DNA of 64,000 nucleotides, from NCBI GenBank assembly GCA_944321345.1, contig CALUKY010000007.1:31714-95713 (forward strand). The letters are read 5' to 3'. The stretch comes from an uncultured Paraprevotella sp. (lineage in GTDB: Bacteria; Bacteroidota; Bacteroidia; Bacteroidales; Bacteroidaceae). Under the pieces are notes generated by a model. It was not told the DNA's origin and made no database searches. It saw only the letters and a list, made by a program, of their open reading frames with translations. This document shows positions 54,164-62,763 of this stretch, piece after piece (the stretch's first letter is position 1; the number at the start of each line of letters is the position of its first letter). The translations under genes and the position numbers were made by a program.

Positions 54164-55060
54164 ATGAATAGAATTATTGCATCAATGCTTGTTGGCCTGT
54201 CTTTTGGAATTGCAGCACAAGCACAAACAGTAGTGAGTGAAAAAATCCGTTTTTGCGAAAGCACATACCCCTATCAAGACGGATTGCTAATTGCTAATTT
54301 CGGAACCACCGAACTAAATCCCCTGAATACCGAAGGAAAGGGATATATTATCCTCTATAAAAATGGAAAATCCGAAATATTGCTTCCAGCCGACGGTCAC
54401 CTTTCTGCTCCTAAGGGAATGTTTATCCGTCAAAACTATCTCTATATATGTGATGTCAATAAGATTTTGGTATATGACCTGAAAAACCGGAATAAGGAAC
54501 CTCTGACGATTAATCTCCCTTCCGGAAATCTATTTGTTAACGATTTGGCCGCAGATGGAAACAATCTCTATATCTCTGTAACGAACACTGATAAGATATT
54601 CCGTATGGATATTAGTAATCCTGCTCAACCAGGGGATCCGCAAGAATGGCTGAATATCAGCGGACCAAATGGTCTACTTGCTAAAGATGGAATCCTTTAC
54701 GTAGCTTCTTATCCGGCAGATGGAGCCACCAAGGCAGAGAATGTAATTTATGAGGTAACAAGTTTGGAGCATCCTATTGTGCGGAAACTCACAGCAACCC
54801 CAGGACAATATGACGGAATTGCATTCGGCAAAGAAGGAAAATCATTAATTGTAACCAACTGGAATCCTGCTCAACTCTGTCGTATGAATCTATCCGATGG
54901 AAGTCTGACACCTCTGAATATCAGCCTATCTCAGCCACTCATCGGACCAGCCGATATAACTGTACATGATGGTATGATTTATATTCCGGACCTACCCAAC
55001 AGTCGCGTTGTGATTTTAGACGAACCAAGAGAACAAAGGAACTGTTGTTCCGAAGAATAG
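54164..55060 (+). CDS. Secreted beta-propeller protein (SMP-30/NHL-like)
   Basis: A 298-residue protein with a signal peptide (ASMLVGLSFGIAAQAQ). The rest shows regular propeller strands: NYLYICDVNKILVYDL, NLYISVTNTDKIFRMD, GILYVASYP, EGKSLIVTNWNPAQLCRM, DGMIYIPDLPNSRVVILD. It resembles SMP-30/gluconolactonase or NHL-repeat proteins, which include lactonases and binding proteins. No lipobox is seen, so it should be periplasmic. It sits between the fructan regulator and the fructan operon but on the opposite strand; a role in that pathway is unproven. Confidence 0.65.
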   Translation: MNRIIASMLVGLSFGIAAQAQTVVSEKIRFCESTYPYQDGLLIANFGTTELNPLNTEGKGYIILYKNGKSEILLPADGHLSAPKGMFIRQNYLYICDVNKILVYDLKNRNKEPLTINLPSGNLFVNDLAADGNNLYISVTNTDKIFRMDISNPAQPGDPQEWLNISGPNGLLAKDGILYVASYPADGATKAENVIYEVTSLEHPIVRKLTATPGQYDGIAFGKEGKSLIVTNWNPAQLCRMNLSDGSLTPLNISLSQPLIGPADITVHDGMIYIPDLPNSRVVILDEPREQRNCCSEE

Positions 55061-55080
55061 ACAACATATACTCAAAAGAA

Positions 55081-55112
55081 AGAGCTGCATCGTAATTACG
55101 GTGCAGCTCTTT
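55081..55112. terminator. Terminator between the propeller gene and the fructokinase gene
   Basis: AGAGCTGCATCGT pairs with ACGGTGCAGCTCT (loop AATT, one G-T pair). T-rich bases follow on both strands, so it may serve both convergent genes. Confidence 0.75.
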
Positions 55113-55139
55113 AATCATCATAACCTTAAATTCAGAAAC

Positions 55140-56030
55140 CTATTTGAGTCTGTTAATCAATTCAGCAGGTAGTTCGGGCATGGCTCCGTTCTGTGTACAA
55201 ACGTAAGCCGAAGTTTCCACAGCCAGCTCATGTGCCTCACGCACGGCCTTGCCATTCAGAATGGCCGAAACAAAGGCGGCAGTGAACGAGTCTCCAGCTC
55301 CCACCGTATCGGCCACTTCCACTTTCGGAGTCTCCACGAACGACATCTCGCCCGGCGTGAACACATAACTTCCGTTCACGCCACAGGTCAGGATGAGCAT
55401 CTTCAGGTTGTACTTGCCCAAAAGAATCCAACACTTGTCCTGAAGATCAATGCCCGGATACCCGAACATACGGCTCACAGTAACCAGCTCCTCGTCGTTT
55501 ATCTTCAGAATGTTGCATTTCTTGAAAGAGTTGCACAGGATTTCCTTTGTATAGAAACTCTGACGCAGGTTGATATCAAAGATCTTCAACACCTTCTCAT
55601 CGTGCGGCATGGCATCGAGAAAAGCGTTGATGGTGTTGCGCGACACCACACTGCGCTGGGCCAGCGAACCGAAGCACACGGCACACGCCTGATGAGCCAG
55701 TTCATCCAGTTCCTTGGTATAAGGGATATTATCCCAAGCCACTCCTTCCTTGATGTCGTAACAGGGCACTCCTTCGGCATCGAGCGCCACCTGAACGGTT
55801 CCGGTGGGATAAGGCACTGTTTCGATCTGCATCTTCAGTTTCTTGGCCTGAAGATTTTCCAGAATTTCGGCTCCTAATTTGTCTTCGCCCACAGCACTTA
55901 CCACTTTACTGTTCAGTCCGAACTGCGATACATGGTAGGCAAAATTGGCCGGAGCGCCACCGATTTTCTTTCCTTCGGGCAACACATCCCAAAGTGCCTC
56001 GCCCATACCGACAACTATATTTTTTTCCAT
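55140..56030 (-). CDS. PfkB-family fructokinase
   Basis: A 296-residue sugar kinase. KKIGGAPANFAYHVSQFG is the N-terminal PfkB signature, and VADTVGAGDSFTAAFVSAIL contains the GAGD catalytic-base motif. It should phosphorylate fructose at O6. It is the last gene of the operon GH32 - MFS - kinase, 8 bases after the transporter, which makes the substrate inference good. It corresponds to the fructokinase of the B. thetaiotaomicron levan locus (BT1757 type). Cytosolic. Confidence 0.9.
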   Translation of the reverse strand: MEKNIVVGMGEALWDVLPEGKKIGGAPANFAYHVSQFGLNSKVVSAVGEDKLGAEILENLQAKKLKMQIETVPYPTGTVQVALDAEGVPCYDIKEGVAWDNIPYTKELDELAHQACAVCFGSLAQRSVVSRNTINAFLDAMPHDEKVLKIFDINLRQSFYTKEILCNSFKKCNILKINDEELVTVSRMFGYPGIDLQDKCWILLGKYNLKMLILTCGVNGSYVFTPGEMSFVETPKVEVADTVGAGDSFTAAFVSAILNGKAVREAHELAVETSAYVCTQNGAMPELPAELINRLK

Positions 56031-56038
56031 TTCCTAAC

Positions 56039-57202
56039 TTATCTTTTAATTTTAAAGGTATATGCCAACAAATAAATCACTCCCACGGTCATCACGGCCA
56101 CGGCTCCACTCTGTCCCACAGCGTCACTGGCCACACCCATGGCCAACGGGAATACCGTTCCGCCGAACAGACCCATAATCATCAGACCGGATACTTCGTT
56201 CTTTTTGTCGGGCACATGCAGCAGCGCCTGAGAGAAGATGATCGGGAAAATGTTGGAGTTTCCGAAACCGATCAGGGCAATGCATACATAAATCATCGCC
56301 TTGTCTTCAAAGACAAACAGACCGGCCATGGCAAAAAGCATCATCATCACACTGAATCCGAAGAAGGATTTGGATGACAACTTCTGCAGGATAAAGGAAC
56401 CGAGCAGACAGCCTGCCGTACGGAAGATGAAATAGAGGCTTGTGGCAAAACCGGCCTCGGCCAGGCTCATGCTCAGACGCTCCATCAGAATCTTCGGAGC
56501 AGTGGTGTTGGTACCTACATCGATTCCCACATGACACATGATGCCCAGGAAAGACAACAGTACAAACGGACGGACCAACAGCGACACACTGTCCTTGAAA
56601 CCGGAAGCACGGTCCTGCTCCTCTTCCTCAATCGGTGTGGAGGCCAACAGGAATACGGCCAGCACGGAGATGATCATATAAACCGGGAACAGTACGCGCC
56701 ATCCCAATCCGAAAGCCGGAATGGCACCGGTGGCTCCCCACACGGCGATATACGGAGCAAGGAAAGAGGCGATGGCCTTGACGAACTGTCCGAAAGTAAG
56801 GCTGCTCGCCAACTTGTTTCCGGTCACGATGTTACTCAACAACGGGTTCAGAGAGGTCTGCATCAACGCGTTTCCGATTCCCAACAAAGAGAAGGAACAG
56901 AGCATCAGCAGATAGCTCTCGCCGAAAACCGGCAACAGAAGCGACACGAAGGTCACCACCAGACTGAGCAATACGGTCTTCTTCCGTCCGATGCAGTTCA
57001 TCAGCACCCCCGTCGGCACGGAGAAGATCAGAAACCAGAAGAACACCAGCGAAGGGAAGATATTTGCTTCGGCATCCGTCAGCTGCAGATCCGATTTCAC
57101 GTAATTGGAGGCAATACCCACCAGATCGACAAATCCCATGGCAAAGAAACAAAGCATCACCGGGACGAGTCGGAATATCTTAACTTGATTGTCAGAAGTC
57201 AT
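56039..57202 (-). CDS. MFS sugar transporter (FHS/FucP-like)
   Basis: A 387-residue inner-membrane protein with 12 hydrophobic segments. It opens KIFRLVPVMLCFFAMGFVD, and has the MFS loop-2 motif region NCIGRKKTVLL, and a central loop (TPIEEEEQDRASGF). It resembles the FucP-like sugar:H+ symporters. In the operon with GH32 and fructokinase it should import fructose (BT1758-type). The ATG at 57202 is preferred over 57220 because the extra six residues are not conserved-looking. Confidence 0.88.
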   Translation of the reverse strand: MTSDNQVKIFRLVPVMLCFFAMGFVDLVGIASNYVKSDLQLTDAEANIFPSLVFFWFLIFSVPTGVLMNCIGRKKTVLLSLVVTFVSLLLPVFGESYLLMLCSFSLLGIGNALMQTSLNPLLSNIVTGNKLASSLTFGQFVKAIASFLAPYIAVWGATGAIPAFGLGWRVLFPVYMIISVLAVFLLASTPIEEEEQDRASGFKDSVSLLVRPFVLLSFLGIMCHVGIDVGTNTTAPKILMERLSMSLAEAGFATSLYFIFRTAGCLLGSFILQKLSSKSFFGFSVMMMLFAMAGLFVFEDKAMIYVCIALIGFGNSNIFPIIFSQALLHVPDKKNEVSGLMIMGLFGGTVFPLAMGVASDAVGQSGAVAVMTVGVIYLLAYTFKIKR

Positions 57203-57245
57203 AATCGTTTTGTTTATCAATTAGTGTTACGCACGAATCATGGTC

Positions 57246-59120
57246 TTACAGACTCAGACGATATGCCTTGACATTTCCGAATTCGGCCTCACCGCCTTCG
57301 GCAAAACACTTCATGGTGTTATATACTTCGGTCGGGAACACCAGGTTGGTCATGGCAATGCGACCGCCGTCTACAAAGAGTTCGATAGAAGATTTGTCCA
57401 CAAATACATTCAGGTGATAGGTCTTTCCGGCACACAGAGACAACGGAGCCCAAGTTCCCAATGCAAAATCGTTCTTATAGTTAATCGAGTTGGTTTTGCG
57501 GCGATCGTCGGTTTCCTTAGCGTGCGGCACTGCTTTCTCGCCGAAATCGGTGATACCGCTTTCCGTACGGTCCATAATCACGCGTCCGCTCTTCATATCC
57601 AGATAAAGCAGTGTGCGCTCACCCTTTGAGTTGCAGAGTTCGAAACCAACCTTGGTGGCATTTCCCGGAGTGATGTCCATCTCCAGCTCATAAGCACCCT
57701 TGTTATCGGCCAGAAGATTGTCGGTAACCTGCTCCTTCTGAACCTTGAAAGAACCCAGATCGCGGGTTTCCTTACGCAAAGCCTGTACCTCCTTCACCGC
57801 ATTGGCTGCCATGTAGATCTCTCCGTTCTGAGTGTAGAGCGACAATTCACGAGGCAAAGCGTTTGTGCCGCGGAACTGCTTGGCCGGGGTCAGGTTGGCA
57901 TACTGCCAGTTGCTCATCCAAGGCACAGCAATGGTGCGGTCACCAGTATTGGAGAAACATACCGTTGCGTAATGATCCTTGCCATAGTCCAGCCATTTGG
58001 TGGTTTCCGGAGCATCGTCACATACGAAAGTTGTACCGTCGAAATCACCCACGAAATATTCCGTAGCGCTACCGCCGAACATACATCCCGGGTTGATGTT
58101 GACAATCATCACCCATTTCTTGTTGTTCGGGTCACCGTCTACCGGCAACTGGATGAAATCAGGGCATTCAAACTGGTTCGGCTGCACACCGTAACCTTTT
58201 CCGAAACCGCTCAGATAGGTCCATTCTTTCATGTCGGTTGACGAATAGAAACGCATCTCCTTATCGGCCGATACGATCATGTACCACTTCTGGGCCGGCT
58301 CATACCAGAATACTTTCGGATCGCGGAAGTCCTTCAATCCGTCAAACGGAGTCAGAATCGGGTTTCCTTCATACTTGGTGTAGGTGCGTCCCTTGTCGTT
58401 GCTGTAGGCCATGCACTGAATCTGTCCGTGCTCGTCGCTGGCCGAAGTGTAGAAGGCAATCAGGGCATCCTTGCCGAATCCGGCACTGTTCTTGCTGTCC
58501 ACTACGGCGCTACCGGAGAAAATGTGTCCTAATGTGTCACGGGCAATCGCCGGCTTCAGATGATCCCAATGCATCAGATCCTTGCTCACGGAGTGGCCCC
58601 AGTGCATGTTTCCCCACATGGCACCATAAGGGTTGTACTGATAATAGAGGTGGTACTCTCCGTCCTGATATACCAGTCCGTTGGGATCGTTCATCCAGCC
58701 GTAGAGCGGTGTGTGGTGATACAGCGGGCGGTAGTAATCGGTGTTGGTCACATCGAAGGTGTCCGACATTTCGATCAGGTTCCAGCAGGCAGCATCTTTG
58801 TTGATCTTGCCAATAACAACGGTAGCCTCGTCAACACCTTGCGGCAATTCAAACGGAACGAAATAGTCGGCACTGTCTACCGCCAGACGAACATCCATAG
58901 TAGCGTCGGCAGGATTTCCGGTGTCCAGTTTCACTTTGCTCTCCGCAGAGCTTTCCTGGACTGGAAGCAACAGATACTTCGACGGATTCTTGATATGTAC
59001 AATTGTGGTTGTGTCGTTTACATGTTCCAGACGAATGTTTTCTTGTGTCTGCACACAGGCAGTGAAAGCAGCTGACATCAGGGCAGCTGACAAAAGGATT
59101 AAGGGTTTTCTTGTGTTCAT
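57246..59120 (-). CDS. GH32 fructan hydrolase, lipoprotein
   Basis: A 624-residue glycoside hydrolase family 32 enzyme (fructanase/invertase class) with lipobox FTAC (Cys22), so it is lipid-anchored. Residues 30-125 are a small beta domain (DUF4980-like) found in Bacteroides GH32s. The five-bladed propeller begins at YGWMNDPNGLVYQDGEYHLY, with nucleophile Asp145, then FRDPKVFWY (transition-state stabiliser Asp) and FECPDF (acid/base Glu). The C-terminal beta sandwich ends with VDKSSIELFVDGG. It should release fructose from levan, inulin or sucrose; the linkage cannot be read by eye. First gene of the operon with transporter and fructokinase. Confidence 0.93.
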   Translation of the reverse strand: MNTRKPLILLSAALMSAAFTACVQTQENIRLEHVNDTTTIVHIKNPSKYLLLPVQESSAESKVKLDTGNPADATMDVRLAVDSADYFVPFELPQGVDEATVVIGKINKDAACWNLIEMSDTFDVTNTDYYRPLYHHTPLYGWMNDPNGLVYQDGEYHLYYQYNPYGAMWGNMHWGHSVSKDLMHWDHLKPAIARDTLGHIFSGSAVVDSKNSAGFGKDALIAFYTSASDEHGQIQCMAYSNDKGRTYTKYEGNPILTPFDGLKDFRDPKVFWYEPAQKWYMIVSADKEMRFYSSTDMKEWTYLSGFGKGYGVQPNQFECPDFIQLPVDGDPNNKKWVMIVNINPGCMFGGSATEYFVGDFDGTTFVCDDAPETTKWLDYGKDHYATVCFSNTGDRTIAVPWMSNWQYANLTPAKQFRGTNALPRELSLYTQNGEIYMAANAVKEVQALRKETRDLGSFKVQKEQVTDNLLADNKGAYELEMDITPGNATKVGFELCNSKGERTLLYLDMKSGRVIMDRTESGITDFGEKAVPHAKETDDRRKTNSINYKNDFALGTWAPLSLCAGKTYHLNVFVDKSSIELFVDGGRIAMTNLVFPTEVYNTMKCFAEGGEAEFGNVKAYRLSL

Positions 59121-59159
59121 AATACAAATGTTTTTAGGTTGATCGATTGTTTCGTGTCG

Positions 59160-59167
59160 CAAAGGTA
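59160..59167 (-). promoter_or_regulatory. -7 box of the GH32 operon
   Basis: The minus strand reads TACCTTTG, 39 bases ahead of the GH32 ATG at 59120. No good -33 element at normal distance, as expected for an activator-dependent promoter. Confidence 0.55.
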
Positions 59168-59194
59168 ACAGAATGATTACAAGGGCTATCACAC

Positions 59195-59235
59195 AAATGT
59201 TACATTTCCTGCAACAAATGTTTCATGCAACATTT
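59195..59235. promoter_or_regulatory. Paired palindromes upstream of the GH32 promoter: candidate operator
   Basis: AAATGTTACATTT at 59195-59207 is a 6-1-6 palindrome and AAATGTT-N6-AACATTT at 59216-59235 is a 7-6-7 palindrome. Both share AAATGT half sites and lie 28-68 bases upstream of the -7 box, where an AraC-type activator domain would bind. Confidence 0.5.
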
Positions 59236-59281
59236 CTGAGATAAAATGCAACCGGTGTTTTCTCTTTTACTCGTGCTTTCC

Positions 59282-59289
59282 TATCTTTG
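59282..59289 (+). promoter_or_regulatory. -7 box of yaaA
   Basis: TATCTTTG, 58 bases ahead of the yaaA ATG at 59348. Confidence 0.55.
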
Positions 59290-59347
59290 CAACGACAATG
59301 CGTTATTGCGACATGCAGAAACATAAAATTATAAACCAGAAACGATT

Positions 59348-60115
59348 ATGCTCATATTTATTTCCTGCGCCAAAACCATGACTGCCCGTACCAAAACGGC
59401 TGTTCCGTTCACTACCGATCCGCTCTTTCCCGAAGAGGTAGAACGGCAGGTGGCCCGCATGGCGGCACTCGATACGGCCGAAATGGGACGTCTGCTCCAC
59501 ATCAATCCCAAACTGGCCGCTCAGAACTGTCTGCGCTATCACGATTTCTATTCCGAAACCAACCGCCCGCTGCCGGCCCTGCTCTCGTACACGGGAATGG
59601 TCTTCAAGCGTATCGCCCCGCAGGACTTCACCGCCGAAGACTTTGCCTTTGCCCAGGATCATCTGCGCATCACCTCTTTCCTCTACGGACTGCTGCGGCC
59701 GCTCGACCTCATCCGCAACTATCGTCTTGAAGGCAGCGTTCCGGCAGAAGAAGGAAGCCGCGAAACCATCTTCGAACACTGGCGCACGCTGCTCACCGAA
59801 TGCTTCATCCGCCAGATTCGGGAGCAGGGCGGCATCTTGGTCAATCTGGCCAGCGCCGAAATGAAGGACTTGTTTCACTGGAAGGAAGTGGAAAGCTCCG
59901 TACGTGTCATCACTCCCGAGTTTTACACCCTGAAAAAAGGAAAGCCGACCACCATAGTGGTGTACGCCAAAATGTGCCGTGGCGAAATGACCCGCTTCAT
60001 CCTCCGCAACCGGATAGAAGATCCCGAGCAGCTCAAGACTTTCACTTGGGAAGGGTTCACCTACAATCCCGAACTCAGCGAAGGCGACCGTCTGGTGTTC
60101 TGTATGCAAGCATAA
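59348..60115 (+). CDS. yaaA: Peroxide-stress protein YaaA family
   Basis: A 255-residue cytosolic protein of the YaaA (DUF328) family, which in E. coli limits free iron and DNA damage under H2O2 stress and binds DNA. Matching segments are MLIFISCAKTM, AILFYDG-region AALDTAEMGRLLHIN, FLYGLLRPLDLIRNYRLEG, and VNLASAEM. It is followed by a thiol peroxidase gene with its own promoter, so the two oxidative-stress genes are neighbours but not one transcript. Confidence 0.9.
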   Translation: MLIFISCAKTMTARTKTAVPFTTDPLFPEEVERQVARMAALDTAEMGRLLHINPKLAAQNCLRYHDFYSETNRPLPALLSYTGMVFKRIAPQDFTAEDFAFAQDHLRITSFLYGLLRPLDLIRNYRLEGSVPAEEGSRETIFEHWRTLLTECFIRQIREQGGILVNLASAEMKDLFHWKEVESSVRVITPEFYTLKKGKPTTIVVYAKMCRGEMTRFILRNRIEDPEQLKTFTWEGFTYNPELSEGDRLVFCMQA

Positions 60116-60167
60116 GCATGCCCATTTCCTTAAAAAAGCAGAAAAGAATCAAAGTAACGCAAGAAAA

Positions 60168-60199
60168 TTGTATTAATTACAATTCAGGATTTATATTTG
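60168..60199 (+). promoter_or_regulatory. Promoter of tpx
   Basis: TTG at 60168-60170, 21 bases, then TATATTTG at 60192-60199: full Bacteroidota consensus. The ATG is at 60230. Confidence 0.65.
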
Positions 60200-60229
60200 C
60201 GCTTGAAACCAATTTAAATAAAAGAACTT

Positions 60230-60796
60230 ATGAAGAAATCGCGTTACTTATTACTGGCCCTTACCTTTTTGGGCCTTCATACCGCCACTAAGGCACAGGA
60301 AAAAGTCAACACCCGTGGTCAGGAAGTCAGCACCAACGGCAATATGCCGGCAGTAGGCGCCGCAGCCCCCGACTTTTCCGGAACCGATAAGGAACTGAAA
60401 GAAGTGTCACTCTCTTCTTTCCGTGGAAAGCATGTCATTCTGAACATCTTCCCCAGCCTGGACACCCCCACCTGCGCCATGTCGGTGCGCCACTTCAACG
60501 AAGCGGCTTCTGCATTAAACAACACCGTGGTGCTCTGCCTGTCCAAGGATCTGCCTTTTGCCCAGACACGTTTCTGTACGGTAGAGGGCATTGAGAATGT
60601 CATCCCTCTGTCACTATTCCGCAGTGAATCGTTTGATCAGTCCTATGGTCTTCTGATTACCGAAGGACCGCTGAAGAACCTGGCCGCGCGTGCGGTACTG
60701 GTTCTCGATCCCGAAGGAAAGGTCGTATATCGCCAGTTAGTCAAGAATACTTCCGACGAACCGGATTACGACCGTGCTTTGGAAAGTATCAAATAG
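60230..60796 (+). CDS. tpx: Exported thiol peroxidase
   Basis: A 188-residue atypical 2-Cys peroxiredoxin of the Tpx type. Peroxidatic Cys82 lies in SLDTPTCAMSVRHF and resolving Cys116 in DLPFAQTRFC. It reduces H2O2 and alkyl hydroperoxides. The N-terminus (KKSRYLLLALTFLGLHTATKAQ) is a signal peptide, so the protein should act in the periplasm; the standard cytosolic Tpx of about 165 residues lacks this. The periplasmic electron donor is unknown. Confidence 0.88.
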   Translation: MKKSRYLLLALTFLGLHTATKAQEKVNTRGQEVSTNGNMPAVGAAAPDFSGTDKELKEVSLSSFRGKHVILNIFPSLDTPTCAMSVRHFNEAASALNNTVVLCLSKDLPFAQTRFCTVEGIENVIPLSLFRSESFDQSYGLLITEGPLKNLAARAVLVLDPEGKVVYRQLVKNTSDEPDYDRALESIK

Positions 60797-60821
60797 TGAA
60801 AACCAACATTCCTTATACTCT

Positions 60822-60880
60822 GCCCGCTCTCTGCGCCGCATTCTTTTTCAAGACGGCATGGAGGGCGGGCCTTCTTTTTA
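60822..60880 (+). terminator. Terminator of tpx
   Basis: GCCCGCTCTC at 60822-60831 pairs with GAGGGCGGGC at 60861-60870 with one mismatch, followed by CTTCTTTTT. Confidence 0.6.
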
Positions 60881-60913
60881 TCTGCTGTTCCTTTTTCGCA
60901 CGTTAATATAATC

Positions 60914-61123
60914 TTATGGAACACCATCTCCTGCTGCTGCGAAAAGAACGGTATGCTGAAGATCTACATCAACGGTGTGCTCGACAAGTCTGTCTACAAT
61001 GCCGACATTCTGAACGAGAACCTGTCTTTCACCCCGATAACCATCGGTCAGAAAGGACTTACAGGAAGCATCAAGGATGTGGAACTGGAGAACAAGGCCC
61101 GCACCTTTACTGAAGTAAACTAA
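60914..61123 (+). pseudogene. Remnant of a LamG/concanavalin-like domain protein
   Basis: An open frame without a start codon runs from 60914 to TAA at 61121-61123. It encodes NGMLKIYINGVLDKSVYNAD, then LSFTPITIGQKGLTGSIKDV and ELENKARTFTEVN. This is the typical last part of a LamG-type domain (IYINGVL, then TIG, then I.DVE). The N-terminal part is gone, and the protein frame begins abruptly after the tpx terminator. It is probably the tail of a deleted surface protein. Confidence 0.65.
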
Positions 61124-61181
61124 TCCCCGAATCCCTTTCGGGACCATTTAATCATTTAATACGACCATCAAACCAAAAGGA

Positions 61182-61886
61182 TCAGGACACCACCAAATAT
61201 TTAACGGCCAGTCCGCAAGCAATCGCTATACCAAAGCTCAAGAAAGTACCTGCCAACACATATTCTGTTTTTGCCGTATCTGTATCTTTAAAACGAAGCA
61301 AAGATTTTGCGGCCACAATAAAACCGATAGCTTCAAACTGTCCGATCAGAACAAACAGTAAAGTAAGCATACGTTCCAGATTCCCGATTAAGCCTCCTGC
61401 ATTCTTTATATCCTGACAGGAACTGGCTTCACCTATTTGATAACGTTCCAGAATAAGCTTAATCAGGATATTGGTCGGTTTCATACAAAATAAGACGGCC
61501 AGAAGTAATCCAGGCAAGAAAATATCAGGTAGTATGTCCAAATACTGTAGCGGCATAGCCTTCTGAGGAAGATAGTTTGTCGCAACCAAAAACAAAATCA
61601 CAAAATGAAGAAGCTGATCCAAAAGAAAAGCCCACAGAGTTGGACTCAGATATGCCTTTCCGACATCAATCAGCCAGTGGCTTCCTACAATCAGCAACGC
61701 ATATTTCCAGAAAGCAAGTTCAGGAATCATCATCCAGGACACAGTTCCCACAACAAGGGCGTGCAAATACATAAAAGAACTTTTTATCTTCCGTTCCGCT
61801 TTTTCCCGACAAAGTTTGTCTTCTTGAAAATAAAAGTCAGCAATGATATGCGCCAGACACAAGCTCAATAACACCCAACTATTCAT
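61182..61886 (-). CDS. DUF3307 membrane protein
   Basis: A 234-residue membrane protein with about six hydrophobic segments. The N-terminal LCLAHIIADFYFQEDKLC with the acidic-His pattern and the SHWLIDVGKAYL motif are typical for DUF3307. Function unknown. Its ATG overlaps the end of the satD-like gene by 8 bases, so translation is coupled. This pairing of DUF3307 with SatD-like genes is common in Bacteroidota as far as I recall. Confidence 0.8.
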   Translation of the reverse strand: MNSWVLLSLCLAHIIADFYFQEDKLCREKAERKIKSSFMYLHALVVGTVSWMMIPELAFWKYALLIVGSHWLIDVGKAYLSPTLWAFLLDQLLHFVILFLVATNYLPQKAMPLQYLDILPDIFLPGLLLAVLFCMKPTNILIKLILERYQIGEASSCQDIKNAGGLIGNLERMLTLLFVLIGQFEAIGFIVAAKSLLRFKDTDTAKTEYVLAGTFLSFGIAIACGLAVKYLVVS

Positions 61887-62544
61887 GACCGGAAAAATTT
61901 AATTGTTCCCAAAAGTTCAAAGTTTCCTCAATACAATACCACTTGGCAGAGGTCGAATGCTGATTCACTCCAGACTGGTTAATCCCCAGTATATTCGCAA
62001 TTTCCTGTTCATTTTTTGCCAACAGTTTATAATACAGCACCTCACACTGACGGCTGGTCGCATTGTTTAGAAGCGCATCTATCAATATCCCCACTGTGCG
62101 CAAGGCAGATTCCTGCGGCTTGTTTGTCGCACCAATCAAGAAAGTAATCTGCTTATTCGAAACTGGCATTGCATTCAGTGTCCGTCCCGACAAATAAATG
62201 GCTTCTCCATCCATAATCCCCTGTTCCCGATCTACGAGGCGCATATTCCCCAATCCCAGGGCCATACGTACCCCATAAGTCTGAAACAGTTTTTTCCCCT
62301 TTGCATCGTGCACCGGAAAAGATTTGATACAGGTTTTAAGAAGCAAAGCAACACGCAAAGCATCCTTTGCCGACGGCAACAGACACTCCATATAATCCCC
62401 TTTAATCAAACGCCCCCAAAAACCGGGATACCTTCCTTCAAGAAGCAGAAACAGATCTTCTATTCTTTGCTTGAGAATTATCGTTTCGTCAATGCTCAAT
62501 GCCGTAGAAGAAACGACATCGGCAGAAATAGCAGCATACATCAT
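61879..62544 (-). CDS. SatD-like protein with C-terminal HTH
   Basis: A 221-residue protein. The N-terminal two thirds match the SatD family (AISADVVSSTALS at the start, then LIKGDYMECLLPSA, GVRMALGLG, GEAIYLSGR), with a resemblance to the nucleotidyl-cyclase fold. The last 55 residues form an HTH like sigma-70 region 4 (LAKNEQEIANILGINQSGVN). The name comes from a streptococcal acid-stress locus; no activity is established. It is first in a two-gene operon with the DUF3307 protein. Two Met codons open it (62544, 62541). Confidence 0.75.
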   Translation of the reverse strand: MMYAAISADVVSSTALSIDETIILKQRIEDLFLLLEGRYPGFWGRLIKGDYMECLLPSAKDALRVALLLKTCIKSFPVHDAKGKKLFQTYGVRMALGLGNMRLVDREQGIMDGEAIYLSGRTLNAMPVSNKQITFLIGATNKPQESALRTVGILIDALLNNATSRQCEVLYYKLLAKNEQEIANILGINQSGVNQHSTSAKWYCIEETLNFWEQLNFSGHE

Positions 62545-62570
62545 TCACATTTTTATTAAACATTCCCTTG

Positions 62571-62578
62571 CAAAGATA
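62571..62578 (-). promoter_or_regulatory. -7 box of the satD-like operon
   Basis: The minus strand reads TATCTTTG, 26 bases ahead of the first ATG at 62544. Confidence 0.6.
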
Positions 62579-62741
62579 TTAAAAAAACTTTCCCACGCAA
62601 GCATTATTAGCCAAATAACTTATAATCGCAGAATATAAGCGATAAAGCTTATAAGCTGATACCATTAGCAATAAAACTGATTAACTTCAGGGACAGAATT
62701 AAAACCCCTCCTCAAAAGACAGATAATTCCCCTGAATTTTG

Positions 62742-62749
62742 TATCTTTG
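62742..62749 (+). promoter_or_regulatory. -7 box ahead of the small protein and bioB
   Basis: TATCTTTG, perfect TAnnTTTG. The transcript would begin about at 62755, almost on the ATG of the small protein, so the mRNA has little or no leader before it. Confidence 0.5.
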
Positions 62750-62763
62750 CCCTGATGAACCGA

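Noticed and set aside
59303-60109. Long frame opposite yaaA (268 codons)
   Set aside because: Shadow frame of yaaA caused by its GC-rich codons; yaaA itself has clear family motifs.
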